This document shows, one piece after another, positions 59,392 to 64,000 of a stretch of 64,000 nucleotides of DNA. The notes below the pieces were generated by a model. That model was given only the letters and a program-made list of their open reading frames with translations, did not search any database and was not told where the DNA came from. Position 1 is the stretch's first letter, and every line of letters starts with the position of its first letter. The translations under genes were made by a program, and so were the position numbers. The stretch comes from Mycosarcoma maydis (Eukaryota > Basidiomycota > Ustilaginomycetes > Ustilaginales): positions 62,001 through 126,000 of the forward strand of contig NC_026486.1 of NCBI RefSeq assembly GCF_000328475.2, in the 5' to 3' direction.

Positions 59392-60261
59392 CGGAGTTGA
59401 CGCACACAATGCGGCGTATTCAACACTCTACCAACGTAAGCATCCAAGAAACGGCCGATCCGAGTTCAGGTGTCTACAGCTGCTGGAAGACGTCGAGGAG
59501 ATCTTGAATGCTCGTCCACATTCGCCAACGTGCACAATCGCACACGACGGTCCATTCGGACCAACTCAAACACATGGCCGAATCACTTGTACCTGTTCAT
59601 ACACACTACCATGACGCAAATGCTCAGTGCAGATTGAATCGCATCTTTTAGGCTACACCTTCTGCAGATCAACATGTTTGATTCGCGTCCCAAGTATCCG
59701 CGCGAGCCGGAGGATGACCATCACCAAACTTTGCCAGTTGAGGGCACAACAAGAGCAAGATGCGCAGACGGCTGAACGATGCCGACAACGTCTGCATCGT
59801 GCATTCACGACTGGCAGATGAGCTCAAGAGCATGTGAGAATGTCGAATGTACCAGCACACTATGCATCACGTGCCACGCGCTCATCCGTCAGTCGAAAGA
59901 GCAACTAGAACAGAAGCGCAAAAGTGGAGCGGATCAACTGGACGAGACGCGAGTATGCGCACTTGCTACGTGAGGGTAGATAGCTAATCTACCACGAGCG
60001 ACCAAGAACCATGCATTGACGCTGCAAGATACGTTGAGCAAGATGTCAAGACGTATACGGAGATGCTGCTGTCCCCACCAGCGTGGTTTGGTGAGTATGC
60101 CTACTTTAGGTGCAGGTGCACGATTCCATCTCGCTTCTAACTTACCGGTAAGCTCAAGTTCAGCGCGCGTTGATCGAGCAGCTGCCTCGTAGCCACTGTA
60201 TAGGCCTTGACCTCCCCCGGATGTGATCGTCTATGTAGTGCATTCTGCGTGATAGGTGGAT
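59392..60261. other. Unassigned DNA, possibly decayed element
   Basis: About 870 bp before the assembly gap. No domain is recognisable in any frame. It could be the remainder of the retroelement or unrelated intergenic DNA. Unlike most intergenic DNA in the window, it has almost no heptamers. Confidence 0.4.
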
Positions 60262-60361
60262 NNNNNNNNNNNNNNNNNNNNNNNNNNNNNNNNNNNNNNN
60301 NNNNNNNNNNNNNNNNNNNNNNNNNNNNNNNNNNNNNNNNNNNNNNNNNNNNNNNNNNNNN
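60262..60361. other. Assembly gap (100 N)
   Basis: Exactly 100 unknown bases, a standard placeholder length, so the true gap size is unknown. Confidence 0.99.
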
Positions 60362-60702
60362 GATTCTGTGGTGTTACAGCATTCACTCACGACCGAAACC
60401 GCTTGGATCATTTTCGCGATTCTCTACGATCCACGCTCTGCCATCTACGATCGTGATCCGCGACTAGAATTGTCAGGCCGAGCAAGAAATTCCGACTTGG
60501 CGCCAAGAAATCTCCACTGAACCGTCGGAGGTGTGCTGTCCTGACAGGGGGTTGGTGTCAGCTCAGCGCCAGGCGGTTTTATTTTTGTAACTTTGTCCCC
60601 TTCCAGGCGAACGGGCACGAGCTGAGTAGAACCAAACTTTTTCTATACGGCGTTGTGACGGGGAGGTTCTGCTGTGGCGTGCATGTACTGTAGCTGTGCA
60701 TC

Positions 60703-60730
60703 CACGATTCACGATTCACGATTCACGATT
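60703..60730. repeat. Heptamer array (CACGATT)n
   Basis: Four perfect units, CACGATT on the plus strand. CACGATT is the complement frame of CGTGAAT. Confidence 0.95.
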
Positions 60731-61549
60731 GTGATGATCGAAAAGGTATACACAGAGGTGAGTGAGAAAACACGAATCACGAATCGTGAATGCAAGGAGC
60801 GATGTAGCTGTGTTGAGTTGCCGACCGAGAGTCGAGAGTCAGAAAGTCGAGGGTCGAGATTCTTGATTGGCGTGTTGGTAGCGGCCCAACACCAACAAAA
60901 AAAAAAACAATCACCAATCACTAATCATCAATCACGAATCACGCAGACAAGTCTCAGTCACGAGTATTAATTGTGAATCAATATGTAGGTCAGGATGTGA
61001 GGCGGGAGCAAGCCCACAGCCCGCTCAACTTTGTGGTTCTCCTATCGGCATTCCTGCGCGAACCGTACCGCATTCTTTCGGCGCATACACATTCTTGCTT
61101 GTGAACAGCCCTCAGGCTCACTTGGCTCAGCTTTGCTCTGATTCACGATTCGGATGGCTACAGCATCAGACTAGGTGTATGCTGTACTGGACTGTACCGT
61201 GCGGTGGGGCAGCCGATTATAGACGCTTGCAAGGCGATCAAGGTGATTACGAATCAAGAGGATTGCGTCGGAACAGCCTATCCTCTTGGACATGCCCGGT
61301 TTGGCATCAACGAAGCGATTCAATACCTGAGCTGCGGATTAGTTATTTAACAAGCGATCATGAATGCCTCTGCAAGCGTGCATCACGCATCTCACAGCCA
61401 AGACGTGTTGTCAACTGAGATGCTTGCTTGCACTCTTGGGTTGACGCGACTCCCGACTGTTTTGCGATCCATTTCGTCACTGCACGCCGCGCACAATTTT
61501 GAAGCGAGCAACAAGCCTTGCTTTGGCGCAATCACGAATCGTGAATGGC

Positions 61550-61567
61550 AATCGTGAATTCACGATT
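61550..61567. repeat. Perfect 18-bp palindrome AATCGTGAATTCACGATT
   Basis: Two head-to-head heptamer units form an exact palindrome that could extrude as a hairpin or bind a dimeric protein. Confidence 0.95.
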
Positions 61568-61753
61568 TCGGTTGTTTCGGCGCTGACTCACAATTCACTA
61601 TTCGTGATTCACGATTTGGCAAGTCATGAGTGGTGAGTTGCAAGCCTGAAGCGTGGCTGGTCGTGTTGTGTTGCCCGTCGGTCGATGCGAGCGAGCAAGC
61701 GCAAACTTTATCGGCGTTGCACACTTGCGTCGGCTCGACCGTGCGTTGATTTA

Positions 61754-61822
61754 CGATTCGTGATTTTGTGATTTTGTGATTTTGTGATTTTATGATTTTA
61801 TGATTTTATGATTTTGTGATTT
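61754..61822. repeat. 8-bp array (GTGATTTT)n
   Basis: About eight units of GTGATTTT or ATGATTTT, resembling an octameric offshoot of the heptamer (it follows CGATTCGTGATTTT). Confidence 0.92.
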
Positions 61823-62509
61823 GTGAGTGCGGCGTGCCTATCTAGCTGGGCCCACCCACAGACTCACTCACGACTTCCGACTGGTGACTGGCTGCTCGTG
61901 GCTGTTGGTTGCACTTTGGGTCTGTGAGTAACTTAGTTGTGAGTCTTGAGTGTGTGACCTGATTCATGTCTCAATCGAGTCGTGAGTGCCCTCACCGTCC
62001 CGTGCCGCAGATATCGGACGCCGCACTGGTTACTCCTTCTAGCTCCCTACTCGCCCTGTGCCTCCTCGACTCGTGACTCTTTGCGGCTCCATCTACATCT
62101 TGCTACCCTATCCTCACATACTATAACGAAGCAACATCGGACCTCGTTTGCGTCACTGTCTCCATCTCCGTCCGCGTCTCCGTCCTCGCACAGCTTCAGC
62201 CGTGTGCAGCTAGCACCACAGTCGGCTCGGCCGATTCGCCAGCACTCTGTGACTTGCACATCATCGACTCATTCCGCTACACTGGCTGCGTGACGCTTTA
62301 GAGCGAGCTCCTCTGCGATACGCAACCACAGTCATCTGCTCCGACAACCACCACTCGTGACTTGGAAAACGAAATCCAGCTCATTGCTCTCCATCACCTT
62401 GGCTCGTCCCGCACCGCAGTCTACGTTCATCGCATTTGTCTCGTTCTCACATCCCTTGCATCGTCCTCATTTGCCTCGAGTAGCATCGCTGCCTTCTCCA
62501 ACCTCCTCC

Positions 62510-62545
62510 ATGACTGTCAGCAATCGTCTGCATTATACAACATGA
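62510..62545 (+). promoter_or_regulatory. Upstream ORF overlapping the next start codon (ATGA)
   Basis: An 11-codon reading frame plus stop begins at ATG 62510 and its TGA overlaps the main start at 62542 as ATGA. If it lies in the mRNA leader, main-frame translation would need leaky scanning or reinitiation. Confidence 0.5.
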
Positions 62546-64000
62546 CCAGTCGTCCAACTACTTGCTCGTCGTCGTCGTCGTCGTCCTCGTCCTCAATGCC
62601 TTTCATGGCAGCGACCGCGACGGCTACCACAGCAGCCGCACGATCACCCTCGCTCGGCGCACCACCAATACGACTGCGTCACCCTCTTCCCGCACCGCCG
62701 ATCCAATGTACTTCGTCTTCATCTCACAACAAAGCCTCCAAACCCTCGCACGCTCCGCCTCCGCCTGGTTCTTGTTCCTCATCCTTGAGCTACTTGACCA
62801 GCAGATCCTCGCCACGCTACAACTACCCAGCCGCCTCGCCGTCCACGTCACCCTACTACTCGAGCTCGCACCCGTCGCCTGCGCCCTCCACCACCAGCTC
62901 GGCGGGCGGCAGCAGCCTCGGTAGCGCCACTAGCACGTTGCGCACCCCTCCCGACCTGCTTATCAATGGCACCAGCGTAGGACACACCAAGGGAGCCCAG
63001 CAGTTGGCGGTCAACACGTGGAACGGCATGCTGGTGAAACCCAAACCACCGCGCTGTTTGGCGAAACACGAGATCAGCAAGAGGCAGTCGCTCTTGAAAC
63101 GCTTACCGCCGCTCACGCATAGCTTGCAACTGCCTAGTCCCCCTCCGAGTCCCAAATTGCATTCAACCGTGCCGAGTGGCAAGAGGAGGAGAGACTCAGT
63201 AGATGCTGACGGTGGCGACAGCGGCGACAGCGACGACATTCCAATCTCGAACACCGACATACCACGTCCGCAGTCGAGAAGACCACGTTCAGCAGCATCG
63301 ATACTGTCCACCGCTCGTCCCGGCTCGCTCACGCCCGACACCTTGTCCGCATTGGCTGCGGCGTACCGATCGGCAGCGCGTGAACTCAAGCACGCCGCCG
63401 ACGCGCGCACCTCGGCGCTCTCAGCTTCACGGCCGTCGTACTTTGCGGCTCGGCCAACGCAGCTGTCGGCGCTGCAGCAGTTGGATGCGGTGTTACTCTT
63501 CTGTTACGCTTTCTGGCTGGACGATTTAGGCTGCTCCTCGAGCGCTAGCAACGACAGTGGCGGGGCGTGCATCACCAAAAACTGGATTAGCCTGTTCGGT
63601 CTGCTCCGGTATGCCACTAACGCGCACAGCGATCTGGGCAACGACGTGCTGCTCGGCGTGTGCAGGTTGGTGGAAGCTGCAGTGCTGCGCAAACTGCATG
63701 CACACGATTCGGCGTTGCTCGTACGCCTGTGCACGTCGAAATCAGCGTCGATGGACGAGCTCGAGCAGATGGTCATGCGCCAAGCTGCCGATCTCGAGCG
63801 CTCAGATCGGCTCGCGCGCCAAGCACGCACCCTGCTCTCCGCACCAACGCTCGCCACCACCCACCCAGACCTCCTCCACACTGCACTCCACTCTTCACTC
63901 TCCATCGCAGACGTCCCTGGTCTCGCAAACATGCCCGATCCAAATACCGCCTCCTTCGCTTGGCCCATCGATACCATCACCCCCATCCCGCACATCGTCG
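62542..64000 (+). CDS. Orphan protein, N-terminal 486 residues (cut by right edge)
   Basis: An uninterrupted frame runs from ATG at 62542 (MTSRPTTCSSSSSSS) to the window edge. The first 160 residues are Ser/Pro-rich and disordered. Later parts are more structured: a helical stretch with TPDTLSALAAAYRSAARELK near 275, and a hydrophobic helix pair LDAVLLFCYAFWLDD near 316 and NWISLFGLLRYA near 350, followed by a helix-rich region to about 440. I do not recognise the family. The absence of any stop over 486 codons, Ser/Ala-rich composition like the neighbouring genes, and the pyrimidine-rich leader support it as real. The C-terminus and possible introns are outside the window. Confidence 0.75.
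   Translation, partial: MTSRPTTCSSSSSSSSSSMPFMAATATATTAAARSPSLGAPPIRLRHPLPAPPIQCTSSSSHNKASKPSHAPPPPGSCSSSLSYLTSRSSPRYNYPAASPSTSPYYSSSHPSPAPSTTSSAGGSSLGSATSTLRTPPDLLINGTSVGHTKGAQQLAVNTWNGMLVKPKPPRCLAKHEISKRQSLLKRLPPLTHSLQLPSPPPSPKLHSTVPSGKRRRDSVDADGGDSGDSDDIPISNTDIPRPQSRRPRSAASILSTARPGSLTPDTLSALAAAYRSAARELKHAADARTSALSASRPSYFAARPTQLSALQQLDAVLLFCYAFWLDDLGCSSSASNDSGGACITKNWISLFGLLRYATNAHSDLGNDVLLGVCRLVEAAVLRKLHAHDSALLVRLCTSKSASMDELEQMVMRQAADLERSDRLARQARTLLSAPTLATTHPDLLHTALHSSLSIADVPGLANMPDPNTASFAWPIDTITPIPHIV

Larger units (their letters stand above)
60362..62541. other. Intergenic: heptamers, octamer array, leader of last gene
   Basis: About 2.2 kb with no supported gene. It has a CACGATT array (60703-60730), a perfect 18-bp palindrome made of two facing heptamers (61550-61567), a GTGATTTT octamer array (61754-61822), many TCGTGACT/AGTCACGA variants at 61860-62085, and a pyrimidine-rich leader from about 62000. 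Confidence 0.55.

Noticed and set aside
60207..60467. Open frames spanning the gap
   Set aside because: They exist only because unknown bases contain no stop codons.
59392..62541. 3' LTR or second copy of the LTR
   Set aside because: No match to the LTR ends (TGTTAAC, or TCCAACA with its inverted arms) was found by reading; a computational search could still find a decayed one.

Overview
The window is a fungal chromosome segment, most likely from a smut-type basidiomycete (Ustilaginales or a close relative). The reasons are: intron-poor genes with long uninterrupted frames (only two introns could be placed, 78 and 68 nt, with GTAAGT/GTACGT donors); long Ser/Ala/Pro-rich disordered proteins; eukaryotic housekeeping families (NOC3, SMC5, MET2, a PUF protein, GPALPP1, a WW-FF protein); and pyrimidine-rich leaders ahead of start codons. 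The species cannot be named from sequence alone. One 100-base assembly gap lies at 60262-60361.

Layout. 1-8060: metabolic block, all on the minus strand: phosphoketolase (N-terminal part only), a Baeyer-Villiger-type flavin monooxygenase, a secreted GH43-type glycosidase with one intron, and an amidase. 8061-11226: repeat-rich intergenic DNA. 11227-22454: three plus-strand genes: a 1357-residue disordered orphan, a 1291-residue protein with a beta-grasp-like and a PH-like region, and a single-pass membrane protein. 22690-27853: NOC3 (minus), divergent from a membrane DnaJ protein (plus). 27854-31181: another repeat-rich gap. 31182-41395: a Git3-like GPCR, a small multi-pass membrane orphan, MET2 and SMC5. 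42302-48157: GPALPP1-like and WW-FF genes sharing a divergent promoter, then a second flavin monooxygenase. 50872-56843: a cupin protein with one intron and a Puf4/Mpt5-type RNA-binding protein. 57410-about 59390: a broken Ty1/copia retrotransposon with a 5' LTR, a primer site resembling the tRNA-iMet anticodon region, a frameshifted gag and an inactivated protease. 62542-64000: a partial orphan gene running off the right edge.

The genes do not form a cluster with a single function. MET2 makes O-acetylhomoserine for sulfur assimilation. SMC5 serves genome stability, NOC3 ribosome biogenesis and possibly replication licensing, and GPALPP1, WW-FF and PUF act in RNA metabolism. The GPCR and the PH protein are candidate signalling components.

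The most unusual signal is non-coding. Nearly every intergenic region is peppered with a heptamer, CGTGATT or CGTGAAT and their complements, as single copies, inverted pairs and tandem arrays of up to about 14 units. Several unrelated tandem arrays in the same DNA also have a 7-bp period. One exact CGTGATT unit interrupts the protease frame of the copia relic, which looks like a datable 7-bp insertion event.
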